A stretch of 64,000 nt of DNA from Trametes villosa (lineage: Eukaryota > Basidiomycota > Agaricomycetes > Polyporales > Polyporaceae). Shown here one piece after another: positions 1 to 10,959 of the stretch. The stretch's first letter is position 1. Each line of letters begins with the position of its first letter. The stretch is from assembly GCA_002964805.2 (NCBI GenBank), contig PUDQ02000113.1, positions 248,001 through 312,000 of the forward strand, read 5' to 3'. The notes beneath the pieces were generated by a model that was not told the origin of the DNA, ran no database searches, and worked only from the letters and a program-made list of their open reading frames with translations. The position numbers were made by a program, and so were the translations under genes.

Positions 1-575
1 GGTACTTGATTTCGGGCAGGTATATGAGGCCGTCTGCACGCCTGTCAGCGAACCCTTCTAGAGTGAGAGCATAGACAAGGCCATTGCGTACCTGGCTTCA
101 TCTCGACGTCCAGCGGGTCTATAGGTGCCATGAGCACGTCCGCAACCTCCTTCGGGAACGGCACCGTCGACAGCCCGAAATAGCTCCTTGACCAGTCCGG
201 GTGCGAGGGGTCTTTCGGGGAGCCCCCGATAGCATTGCTGTCGGAGAACTGCACAGGAACCGGTACGCTTTCTGGTGCAGGCGTAGCAGAGGGCCGCAAT
301 GCGGAGGAAGAGGGCACGATCTCCGCGGGCAGGGCATACGCCTCTGGGGGGACGTCGATCTCATCCGCGGTGTTGGGGAGCGTCTCGATGATAGACGGGT
401 TACCGCGCCCAGGCGGGTTGGTGCTCGCTTTCGCGGCAGGTGTCGTAGTGGTGGGCGTTTTCCTGACTACCGTGCGCCGCTGGCTGTATGAAGAGGGCGC
501 GGTGGCATAGGCCCTCACTGAGGCCACCGAGAGACGCGAGTTGGTGGAGAGTCGGCTGAGCATTCTGCTGGCCAT
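1..575 (-). CDS. MGM101: Mitochondrial genome maintenance protein MGM101, partial (C-terminus beyond window)
   Basis: MGM101 is a mitochondrial nucleoid protein of the Rad52-like single-strand annealing class, needed to keep and repair mtDNA. The first exon (92-575) encodes a basic, Ser/Arg-rich leader that looks like a mitochondrial presequence, then a Pro/Ala linker, then the family motifs FGLSTVPFPKEVADVL and DPLDVEMKP. A GT-AG intron (34-91) joins it in phase to a second exon (1-33) reading DGLIYLPEIKY, the classic MGM101 continuation. The rest lies off the left edge. I chose the ATG at 573-575 because it starts the presequence. An in-frame ATG at 651-653 would add 26 residues. Family assignment is from recognised motifs; localisation is inferred. 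Confidence 0.9.
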
Positions 576-999
576 CGTGAGCGTCGAGCGAGAGGAGAGG
601 GAGCTGTCTGCTCGCTGCGCCTCTTCGCGGGAAAACGCCTGAGGCGCCGCCAAAACGCGTGACTGTCGCGACGCATAACTCTTCCAGCGTCACGCTCCTT
701 GCCCTCAGCCACCACCGTCCCGCGGCACAGCGAGCGCGAAGCTAGTAACCTCTAGGCCATCAATAGGTACCTCACAGGCTCATCGATACTCCATCACTAT
801 ATCTAACGAGTACTCCAGCTTGATTTGGTGCGAGAGAACCTGTACGCAACGCGCTATTATATGGTACTCCAGATACCTTAATCGCGCATTTAGTACAGGC
901 CCATCGGTACTTAGGTACGTTCTAGGTTTGTTGTGGCCACGCGATGGGTGAAATGTGTAGGTACTCAATTCCTCTAAACCACAGTGACCTATCTACACG
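576..999. promoter_or_regulatory. Divergent intergenic region MGM101 / gamma-tubulin complex gene
   Basis: This stretch of about 420 bp separates two divergently transcribed genes and must hold both promoters and 5' leaders. It is more AT-rich at 780-980 than the flanking exons. I see no convincing TATA element and no further gene. Confidence 0.5.
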
Positions 1000-3900
1000 A
1001 TGCAGCCATCCGGCTCCAGGCCTAAACCTGCCCGACCAACGATCAGACCTCCGTCTAACATAGGCGGCGGCCTACAGGTCGATGCAGATGGCTGGTACTC
1101 TGCAGCTTCCCCTCAGCTGAGCGCGTCCTCAGCCAGGCCCCCATCTAGTACCTCGAGTCTCCGGCCATCATCCAGCGCTCCTCTCCGACCTCCTTCTAGC
1201 GCATCAACGCGTCCGCCATCCAGTGCGGGCATCCGATCGTCTAACAGCGCACCTCTATCTAGTGCTTCTGCACGGCCGCCATCCAGCGCGTCTCTCCGGC
1301 CTCCATCTAGTGCATCTATACGGCCCACCTCGAGTGCTTCTGTACGGCGACCTATCTCGCGCTTCTCGCACCGCGTCCCTGCTCGGCAGGCGTCTCGTCT
1401 GATCCCTCTGTGCGAATCCTTGGTGTCTCAGCTCACGAACATCACACCTGCTGTAGACCCTGACGACTACCAAGCTGCCGTGGAGTATGTTGCAAAGAAC
1501 TTGGATTCGACTGTGCGGCCTTCTGGGAGTACTGACTTCGCTACTATTGACAAGGCGATGAGAGGGTACATTCAATGAAGCTTGTACTTGTTCCCCCGCT
1601 GATTGACTCTAGTTACTCCCGGAAGGCACGCATCAACTCGTTCGATGTACTAGGCGACGCTCTCGACAGAGTGTACTCCAAGTTGAAAACGCACGCGAAG
1701 GCCAATGATGACTTGGATGCGAGCATACTAGTACGAGTCTTCGTGCTGCCTTTAGAGGTGTTGATTTGAACACCAGTGCCGCTGTAGCTCTCCCGCCTCC
1801 CTGATCACCTGAAGTTTCTTGTGAGTTGATCGTGATACAAGCCCAGGCTGCAGTTTCGTATTCACGCTGTTCCGCACAGACGATACTCTCAAATCCTCCC
1901 AACCCGACAACGCTCGCAAACGCCGAACAGATTCTGGATAAATTGGACAATCCTGAGCGTGCCAAGCCTACACTGACCTGGAAGGATATCCTCGCTGAAG
2001 AGCCTTTCGAGGGCCAGCACTGGGAAGGTGCCTACGGCCTCCCACGAGGGAGCACCGTCGAAGGATGGGAGACACGTAGTGACGGCAGCGCACCCTCGCT
2101 CTCCCCCTGGGACAGCGAATCCGACCTGGACGACGAACATCCTTCCCCTGATTTGCCTGCCATTCCGGAGACACCTCCCCCTGCGCCCATCGCACTACGG
2201 CGAACGGGTGAAGAGGACAGAGGCGCGGTGATAGACCCTCATAATGCCTATCGGCATCGGCAAGATGTGGAAGAGCTACAAGCGAGGCAGTATTGGAGGT
2301 CTGAGTGGCGTGCTAACGCAGACGTGAACAAACCTTTCGACCTTGGGGATGCGTCTTCTCTTGGTGCGTGAAGAAACGCGGCATCGCCGTCGTGGAAAAT
2401 GGCACAGCTAACGGATTACAGCTCCATCGTTCCATCGAGCCTTGGGGTCTCGCGCTACGCTGAGCATCGACGGTCCAACGAAAGAGGTTTGTCGCCGAAA
2501 TACCTGGTTAGGGCCATAATCTCACGCTACGAACAGAGCTACAGGCACGAAGCAGACCTTGTCCGCGAGGTGCTGACGGGCCTGCAAGGGCGTCGCAACA
2601 TGATGTTCACATGGACACATAGCGGCCCTCAAGCCTTTTCCTTTGTCGTGAGTCTCTCGAATTCCGATATCACTGTCCCTGTTGACCACTGTCCAGCTCT
2701 CCCCCACAGCACCACGACTCCTTCATCTCACAGCAGGCGCGCAAGCATTCATCGTTTCCTCTTTCGCAACACTCGCGACTACGCTCGCACATCTCCGCAA
2801 GTTCACAGCTGCAATCTTCGCCAGGGCCTCCAGTAGTGGAACCTCTTCCGACCCCACGCAGCCGGCACATCTTGCGCGGATACATCGGCGTAACACACAA
2901 ACCCTGGAGGCCTTTGCGGACGCGCTAGATACCGAACTTCGCGCATTCGATACCTGGTGCGCAGCGCGCGAAGAGGCAATCTGCCGTGCACACGGCGGTG
3001 TCTTGCCCGGACCTCCGCTCGTCGTATCCCTTCTCAGCCTCGAGAAGGACGTACGCGACGCATTTGGCGACACCTTCTCCGTCCTACTCGCGCTTGTGCG
3101 CGGCGTCGTACAGCGTGCACAGCGTGCCGTAGAGCCCTTCGTTGACGTATGGACACTTCCGGATCTCCCAGTACGCGCCGCCCCATCGGCGGTCACCGCA
3201 CTCCTGCTGGACGCGCTCCTCGGTGCCGTGCAGGAACGTACCTCCATGGGCGATGCGGTCACGGCGCGAGCCCTAGGGCGGGTCTTCGGCGCGAGCGTTG
3301 AGCCGCTGTGGGCGATGGTGCACCGCTGGATGCGCGACGGCATGCCCGTGCGCGATACACCTGGCGCTCTGGCGCACCTCCGTGGCGAGGCAATCCCCGA
3401 CGAGTTCTTCGTAGAGGACAACGAGCTGGCTATGCTGGACCCGGACTTCTGGGCGGACGGCTTCACTCTCCGAGCTGGGCAGGAGGACGAGGGCGGGGGA
3501 GAGGGCGCGCCGACGGGCTTGCCGGTCTTCCTGGTGCATGTCGCGGAGCTCGTTCTGTCCACGGGGAAGGTGACAGGTTTGTTGCGCGCGCTCGGGATCT
3601 CATCCCTCTTTGAAGGGGACACTGCCGGCCAGCCTGGTTCCCAAGCCGCGCTGCCGTGGATGTCAGACTGGCGGTCGTTCAGCGCATTACTGGACGAATC
3701 TACAGGAGGGCAGAGCGCAGGCGAAGACTTATACGACGCGCTCTCCGCGGAAGCCGCGATCTCGTCCACCGAGACCCTCTCGCACCTCATATACGAGGAA
3801 CTACGCCCCTATGCGGAACAAGCCCATGAGACACTCACCAAGGTGCTCGTGGAGGACTGCGACCTCTGGGCGCACCTCAATGCGATCGAGGACCTCTTTC

Positions 3901-5331
3901 TCATGCGGCGCGGAGACGCCATGTCGCACTTCGTCGACATCCTCTTCAACCGGGTAAGCCCCCTCCCCCACTTCCTCTCCCTCCCCATTCTAGCCCTTAC
4001 TGACCCCCGCGTTCAATCAGATGGACACCCGTCAACCGTGGAACGACTTCCACTTCATGAACAGCGCGTTCCGTGACGTCGTCGCCCTCCAGCCCGGGCG
4101 TACGCGCTGGATCGACCCCGCGCTCGTGCGCCTCTCGCACCGCGCCCCCTCGCTCCCCGAACGGAGCGCCGCGCAGACCGTGCGCGCGCTTGACGGGCTG
4201 CTCGTCGAGTACGCGGTCCCGTTCCCGCTCACGTACGTGTTCGGGCCGCGCACGGTGCGCGTGCTCTCGGCGGTGTTCACGCTCGTGCTGCAGGTGCGCC
4301 GCGCGAAGCGCGTGCTGGAGCGGATCTTGGTGAGGGGTGGTCTTGGGGACAAGACTGGTGGCAGGGGGTTGGATCCGGAGATGAAGCTGTTCTATGCAGT
4401 GAGGGGGAGGTTGTCGTGGTTCGTCAAGTGAGTGCAGCCTTGCGCGCCCTCGCGTTGGGTATTGTGTGAACGTTGCTGATACGCTCCACAGCACCTTCCT
4501 GAACTTCATCACGACGAACGTGAGCTTAAAACCCAGTCTAAATGACAAGTTGGGGCTGACACGGTTTGCCAGGTGATCCACACGCAAATCCTCACGTTCC
4601 ACGAAGCTTTCCGGCGCGCGAAGTCTCTCGACGAGATGATCCAGCTGCAAAACGAGCAGTACGTCCACCCTTCCACTTCCACACTCCACCGTGCTCACGC
4701 TACTGCAGCCTTGACAAGCTCGAAGGCCGCTGTTTGCTCCAGCGCAACGTGAGTCTCCAACACTCATCCCCCGATAGCTTCGCACCCTGACACGCCCCTG
4801 CCCCAGACTGCAGCGCTACACCGCGCAGTCGTGTCCATCCTCGACATGTCCCTGCACTACACCGAGTGCTTCGTTGCCTACGCCGGCGACACCACGCACG
4901 ACATCTCGCGCGCCTCGCTCCGGCCCACCGTCTCCCGACGCGCGCGCCACCGCAGCCGGCGGGTGCGCACGCAGCGGCGGGACGTCATCGGCTTCGCCCA
5001 GGCGCCCTCGCTCCTGCACAGCTCCGACGGGGACAGCTCCGACTCTGACTCGGACCCCGTGGACGTGGGTGGGGACGGCGAGGGAGGAGAAGGGGAGGGA
5101 GGGGGAAAGGGAGGAGGAAAGGGAGAGGGCCCGTCGTTCTCGTTCGGGGCATCGACGACCATGTCGTTCGCGGAGGAGGGCCCCGCGGCGCGCCTGGGGA
5201 AGATGGCGGGCGAGCTGGACGCGCTCGTGCGCTTCGTGCGGCGCGGCGTGGAGAGCCTCGCGGCGGGCACGGGCGAGGCTGCGCCGGCGTTTGGCATGTT
5301 CGCGTTCGCGCTCGAGGATTGGGACGGGTAG
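1000..5331 (+). CDS. Gamma-tubulin complex component (Spc97/Spc98 family, GCP5/GCP6-like)
   Basis: Member of the Spc97/Spc98 family that builds the gamma-tubulin ring complex and nucleates microtubules. Twelve exons close in phase to 1239 aa: 1000-1565, 1613-1730, 1788-1820, 1880-2363, 2422-2486, 2537-2647, 2697-3953, 4021-4427, 4492-4519, 4573-4658, 4709-4748, 4807-5331. The N-terminal ~120 residues are a Ser/Pro repeat tail. Family motifs then follow: LLSRLPDHLKFL, LVREVLTGLQG and, in the C-terminal domain, SLDEMIQLQNEHLDKL followed by GRCLLQRN, which matches the conserved end of GCP proteins. Length and the long N-terminal extension fit GCP5/6 better than the core GCP2/3, but which one cannot be settled by eye. 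An acidic and Gly-rich insert lies near the C-terminus. Exons of 28, 33 and 40 nt make automatic gene calling risky here. Confidence 0.88.
1129..1350 (+). repeat. Coding tandem repeat, Ser/Pro-rich octads
   Basis: Within the first exon of the gamma-tubulin complex gene the protein repeats an 8-residue unit close to RPPSSAS plus one variable residue, about nine times (residues 44-117), with imperfect 24-nt DNA units. It is probably an unstructured linker. Such coding minisatellites often vary in length between strains. Confidence 0.8.
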
Positions 5332-5710
5332 CCAGGCTCTAGCGTCTCAGATATCAACAGTGACACTGACAATGGGCTTCAGACTGGAGACATAGCATTC
5401 TGAAATGTGGAGCGGTAGTAGGATACAAGGGAGAGGCCGGTGTACACATAATGTAAGATCGTGGTACAAAGCAAAGACCCGTATGCTACATCTGAGAAGG
5501 ACAGCAGCGGCTAGACTGGGGCGGACACAGCATGTACGGGCAGGTAGGGAAAGCATTAGGACGAGACAGAATGTGTAGCAAGGAGATGAGTGAAGATATC
5601 GCATGGGAGAAGCCGAACCCTGTCATAAATGAGGGCATAATGTCGGGGCTGGGGGTATAAGAGGAGGGGAGAGGTAGCTCTGTGTGGCGCTAAGCAGTCG
5701 GCAGAGTTGT
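5332..5710. other. Convergent intergenic region, no gene seen
   Basis: The gamma-tubulin complex gene (+) and the VWA gene (-) end facing each other. The 379 bp between them can only hold the two 3' UTRs. I see no open frame with coding character and no RNA gene. Confidence 0.6.
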
Positions 5711-7180
5711 TTACATGACGCTCTGGCCGCCTCTCTTGTCCACTCGCCGGTTGATACCGCCAAGAAGGATCTTGATGATGCTGTCGGCGTTGAGGCGGCC
5801 ACCGAGGTATGGCGTCGTGTCGACGATATCTCGTACATGGTACTCGGCTTGCAATTCATCATCCAGAGTGCGCAGATATTCGGTGGCCGCTCTATGGCTG
5901 CCAATTTGGACGAATTGGATACCGACCTGTTGGAACATGGCGGTCAGCATGGTTAGCAAACTGTGAGTCGGAGACAGCGACCGACCTGTGTCAATGGGTA
6001 ATGGCCGTCATCCAGTCGTTTCGCCGCAGCAGCAATCACAGAGGCCGGATCGTCGGCTAGAACGAGAAGCAGTCCGAGTCAGCGTGGTCGCCAAAAGAGG
6101 GGTACTGGCTTCAGGTGCTTACTGGGAACGCCATCCGTAATGATGATGTAGTTCACGGGCTTGATGGCCTTGACTGCGGCCGCGCCGCCCGACTCCTTCG
6201 CCGCGTCCAGTTCGTTCAGGTAATACAGCATGAGGTCCTCTAGCCGTTCGCCGATCGGCGTTGCCCCTCGGGGAACCACGCTGTCAAACATTCGCCGTAT
6301 CTGCGTACCACTCTGAAAACAGATATGAGTTGAGGATCACCAGGATCGCCGAAAAATAGATACGCCACCGTCATGTTCGTACCGGTCTTCTTGCTGTTAA
6401 GGAAACAGACGTCAATCCCGTCTGTGTCGTATTTCGCCGCAACATCTGCGAGCGCAGCGAGAGCCTCCCGAGCCTGAAAACAAAAAAATTGATCAGAGGT
6501 GGCGTCGCACGGCGCAACGATTCGGTACCGACCTCTGTCCATAGGCCGCCTTTGGACATCGAGCCCGAATCATCGACGATGATAACCGTATTGTACTTCT
6601 TCAGCGTCTCCAAGGCGTCCTCAATTGTGTTCTGCCGCATCGGCCGCCGCAGGTACTCTGCGCGCTCCTCGAACGTCATCGGCTGACTCGCCCCCGAACG
6701 CCCGCCAGACGACGCCGTCGAGGTGGCGTACGAGCCCGCACCCGCAGCAGGGATCCCGACGCTGCTGACTGGACGGCGCAGGAACGGGTTGTTCGTCCGC
6801 GGGGCATCCTGCGAGCGCGACCGCGGCTGAGGGGCCTGCGCCGGAACGGCAAGGAAGGCGTTGTCCGAGAGGGCCTCCGAGTACGACGGGGGTGGCGGCG
6901 CCTCCTGCGAGTTCTGGGAGACCTGCGAGACGGGCCGCGAGTTGCGCGAGGAGACGGAGCCTACGAGCGCGGACCTGCTCCTCCGGTGGCTCTGCGGCGC
7001 CGAGGGCACGCTGAGGGAGCTCTGCGCACTCCGATGGCTGCTCGCGGTGGCGGAGGTGACACGGCGGTTGAGCGAGGCTCCTGACTCGGGCTTCTTGTCG
7101 CCGTGCAGTGGCGCGGGGTAGGAGATAGTCTCCGAGTGGTTGTACGCGGAGCTCGGAGCTTTGGAAGATGAGTTTCCCAT
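5711..7180 (-). CDS. von Willebrand factor type A domain protein with N-myristoylation and PPxY motifs
   Basis: Five exons on the minus strand (6533-7180, 6369-6473, 6123-6312, 5986-6056, 5711-5926) close in frame to 409 aa. The protein begins MGNSSSK, a textbook N-myristoylation signal (Gly2, Ser6). Residues 1-170 are Ser/Pro-rich and disordered and carry PPPPSY (PPxY, residues 97-100), a ligand for WW domains such as those of Rsp5/NEDD4 ligases. The C-terminal half is a VWA fold: the MIDAS motif DDSGSMS at 203-209, then DGIDVCFLN, RGATPIGERL and the strand IIITDGVPTDD. VWA domains with an intact DxSxS bind a metal and usually mediate protein-protein contacts. I infer a membrane-tethered adaptor. 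The substrate is unknown. Two of its four introns use an uncommon GTCGGT donor. Confidence 0.85.
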
Positions 7181-7643
7181 TATCGGATGTTGCGGTCAGG
7201 GCTTGTGGGTGCTTAGGGGATGTTGTGGGGGAAATCTACACTTGCGCGGATGTTTGGGATGATATAGAGCTCTGCAAGGTTGTGGCAGTACAGTAGCGCC
7301 GTAGTGCTTGGCCATGGAAGCACCGGAGGTCATGCGCGCGGCCCGAAGCGTGCATTCTTTCTGGTGGCAAGGCTATACACACGAGTCAGGACAAGGCCCG
7401 ACGCGGCTGGAGGCGATCGCTTTCTTTCCCGATAGAAGTTCATGCCGCTCAGCTAGCTGCCGTATACACCGCATCCCGCCATGCACGGCGCATCGATGAG
7501 GTTGGCAGTGCAAAATTCGGCACAGCTCCTCTGCCAAAGCAGGTAGCGCCCAGGATCATCCTCTGGAATACTGTACGCGACGCCACACGTGTACTAGAGC
7601 GCACTACAGGCTACAGCAAGGCGCGGATATGCCAAAAACACCT
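7181..7643. other. Intergenic region upstream of the VWA gene
   Basis: These 463 bp hold the VWA promoter and 5' leader and the 3' UTR of the PCI-domain gene, both on the minus strand. Short open frames exist on both strands, but none has splice context or recognisable protein character. Confidence 0.5.
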
Positions 7644-9403
7644 CTACTGGAGCAGTGCGTAGGGCGATGGCCGCTCCGAGAGCGTCGGGAAGGCGTTCGT
7701 GTTTGCGATGACGACCATCTGCTTTTCGTGCGAGATGTACCCCCGCATGAAACCCTTGAAGATCATGTTCGCCACTAGACACTCCGCCTCCTCCGATGTC
7801 GTCTCCTCGTCCGCTATCTGGAGGGCTGCGTGGAACATCGAGACGGGTATGCGTGTGCTCTTGTCGGCTGCGATCCAGCTGTAGGCGTACAAGGATATGG
7901 GCGGTGACGGTTAGACATCGAAGTCATGGCTAGGCACGAGGACAACGGAATTGACATACACTCGGCGGAACAGCCCACGGACACAAAGCTCTCGGGCCTT
8001 CTCGAGCGTGAGATACAGGTTGAGGTCGACCAGCCTCCGTTCGAACCTGTCTAGGGATTTGTCGTAGGTCCGTATATCCCCTGTGCGGAGGGCGGTAATG
8101 AAAGGCGTGTAGAGGTCATCTAGTACCGGGAACCTCTGCAGGAGCTCTCGCGAAGGTAGGTGTCCTCGGAACATCCGTAGCGGGATAAGGTAGGTCAAGA
8201 TGCGCCTGGTCTCCGATTAGTCAAGATCCTTCGACACCGCAGTTGTGATACTCACTCTTGATTGCTATGCGCACCCGTAAAGCAATTGTAGAACGCGAGC
8301 GTCAGCTCCTGCTCAGCCTATATCCAGATATTAGCGAAGACACGGCCTTGCGCTGCGAAGAAGGCATGCCTTCGCGAAGTCTTCATTCAAAAAGCCCAGC
8401 ATCCCGATGTAATACCTGTAGGTCACCTAGACAAACGACCATGAGGCAAGCCAGTATAGCAAGAGCTTCTACGAAGACCACATACCTGATGTGATCGGGG
8501 GTACGCAGAAAGGGGCGGGATATCCGGATTGGCGTCTATGGCACGCAGGATGTTCTTCGCAAGTGATATTCGCCTGACCTGTACCGCCGCTCAGCAACGT
8601 GCGTCCACATGCGTGGAAGGTAGCATACTCGGAAGTAGCACTTCAATATTAGGCCGACAACGTAGTAGACGCCCCATTTCCGAGACTCCGCTAGAGGAGA
8701 CTGTCTGTACGGAGGCGGTGAGCACGAGAAAAGCGGGGCTGCACCGGGGTGAACGCACCTGTCTGTTACGCAGCTAGAGAATGCTTTACTGATGACGCGA
8801 GCGGCCTCCTCCATGTTAGCAGCGTTGTCTCGCCCGTGAGATGCCGCCTCTAGATCTGCCTGCACGGAGGCTAAGTTGCAGGTACGCACACAGGCCGAAA
8901 TATACGCACGTCTGAGGCTAGGTCGCGCAGGTCACGCAAGATGGAGAAGAGCGCGGGTAGTGTCCACCCGCTGTTGGTCGCAAAGAAGCGCAGGAAGAGG
9001 CTGCAATGCGAGGTAGGGCGGGGTAGGGAATCAGGGGAACTTCTGCATGCGGCGCGGGCCCAACTCACTCACGAAACTAGGGTGCACTCCTCCTTGAACG
9101 CGTCCACCGCGCGTTTTCGTGCGCAGTGGTTCACCACCAGCACATATTGGATAGCAATCTCGTCCCAGGGGCCCTCCAAGCTTCCTTCGTAGTAGGACAG
9201 GGTTTGCCGCTACAGGGATCATGAGTGGGTGCGGCGCAGGATCGTGGCGTTCCAGGACGCACAGTAGGATTGCGGAACTCCTTCGCGAGACCTTTCGCAT
9301 GTTCGCTTGTCGGCTTGAGCAGGTACGCGAGCTCAGGGCCTTTCTCCTCCCTGAGGGACTCCGCGAGCTGTGTCAAGAAGGTGGAGAACGTGGCAGACGA
9401 CAT
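7644..9403 (-). CDS. PCI domain protein, PCID2/Thp1 family (TREX-2 mRNA export)
   Basis: Homologue of human PCID2 and yeast Thp1, the PCI/winged-helix subunit of the TREX-2 complex that couples transcription to mRNA export at the nuclear pore. Ten exons join to 412 aa, near the length of human PCID2: 9263-9403, 9073-9209, 8910-9000, 8759-8859, 8629-8704, 8486-8578, 8370-8426, 8256-8317, 7960-8205, 7644-7878. Family landmarks are LTYLIPLRMFRGHLPS, the PCI core EKARELCVRGLFRRVW, DKSTRIPVSMFHAALQ and the C-terminal MIFKGFMRGYISHEKQMVV. The intron at 8318-8369 must begin with GC (AAG|GCATGC) for the frame to continue. No GT donor gives a usable intron there. Confidence 0.92.
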
Positions 9404-9944
9404 TATAGCAGTTTGTCGGATAGCGTTTTCGTTTATGCTTTCGTACGCATATATTCCGCGTGTGAAACCAAGCAAGATCGAGTTTAAGCTACAAAGCCAG
9501 AGGTAGCTCGCGGTCTCGTGGAGGTTGCAGAAGCAGGAGTGTAGCGGGCGCCTACTCATGCACGGATAGATGACGTTTAGCGCTCGCACGCTTACAGCGC
9601 TTTCCTCGAGATCTAGACCGACTCAGACATGCTCATCTACCGGCACCATAACCTCGTACACCTACCACCGATGCTTGAGCCGGCACACAGACGGATCCCA
9701 GGGAAGAAGAAACAGTAGTGATGTGAAATACGGCGGAGAAGCGCGTTCTAGCGGCTTGCGAGAGCTTGCACAATCCGGTATGGGTGCTGTATCACTCAGG
9801 TGCTGCTATGGTGCAAGCTATGGCGTATACAGGAGCGCCGCCCATGCCCGGCGATCTATATCTAAGCTCAAGCCTCAGCATGACTGTCCGCCTCTCCTTA
9901 TCCTCAACCGCAACCCACCACCAGCTCGAGCGTAGATACACACG
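9404..9944. promoter_or_regulatory. Divergent intergenic region PCID2 / DsbA-like gene
   Basis: This 541-bp head-to-head spacer must contain both promoters and 5' leaders. I see no third gene and no clear TATA box. Confidence 0.5.
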
Positions 9945-10777
9945 ATGGCCCTCCAACCGTCCTTCCAGCGCGCCTTCGTGATCGCGGGCAAGTACGACGC
10001 CCCGCACACGCTCGAGATCTTCCGTACGTCCGACACCTTCTCCTAGCCGCATCTGTGCCGCATGAATGGCATGAAGTGCTAATTGACATGTTGGCGCGCC
10101 GCAGTGGACTACGTGTGCCCGTTCTCCGCCAAGATCGCGCTCGCGATCGACTCCGTCCTCAAGCCGCTCTTCGCGCCCGGGGGCAAGTACGGCGGGAAGG
10201 TCAAGGTCATCTTCCGGAACCAGGTCCAGCCCTGGCACGCCAGCTCCACCTTCGTGCACGAAGCCGGTATCGCTGTAAGCCCTCTACTCCCCTTACTTGC
10301 GCCTTCACTCAGTTGAAGCTGATCCCTGCGCCGCACAGGTCGCGCGCGTCGCGCCGGACGACTTCTGGAAGTTCTCGCTCGCGCTGTTCGCCAAGCAGGG
10401 CGACTACTTCGACATCCCGACCTCGACGCTCACGCCGACGCAGATCCGCGAGAAGCTCGCCGCGCTCGTCGCGGAGTCGATCGGCGAGGACAAGGCGGCG
10501 CCGTTCAAGGACCTCGTCACGCTCAAGTCGAGCCCGAACGGCGGCGTCGATGTTACGGACGACCTGAAGTACACCAGTAAGTCCGCTGGCTTTCACGGTT
10601 CACTGGTAGTGGCGGAGGTTTGACGGGATTTGTTGGTTTCCAGTCAAGTTCTCTAGGCAGAACAGCATCCACGTCTCGCCGACTGTCCTGTGGGACGGCC
10701 TCATCGCGAACGAGATCTCGAGCTCTTGGGGCGAGCGCGAGTGGACCGCGTTCCTCGAGAAAAAGGTCACGGCCTGA
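9945..10777 (+). CDS. DsbA/thioredoxin-fold family protein
   Basis: Four exons (9945-10023, 10105-10274, 10339-10576, 10644-10777) give 206 aa. The start LEIFLDYVCPFSAK is the first strand and active-site turn of a DsbA/thioredoxin fold, with a CPFS motif instead of the redox CxxC. HVSPTVLWDG near residue 180 supplies the cis-proline loop expected beside the active site. With only one cysteine in the motif, a DsbA-type dithiol oxidase is unlikely. A glutathione-linked or monothiol role is more plausible, but this is inference. There is no signal peptide, so it is probably cytosolic. Confidence 0.8.
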
Positions 10778-10959
10778 GCTGGCGGCGCAATATAGCGAGA
10801 GCGGTGTATCAGATTAGCTGTACCATGTACCATATGGTGTATCAGAAGCTCGAAGTCCCGTCCAATGCCAGCGCCGTAACAGCGAAGTGGTATCTGCAAA
10901 GTCCGCCAGCGACGATCAGTCACCGCAGGACACTGACAGTCCGACGCGGGGGCAACGTG

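Noticed and set aside
2723..3790. 355-codon open frame on the - strand
   Set aside because: It is antisense to the large exon of the gamma-tubulin complex gene. The Ser/Arg-rich translation is the usual shadow.
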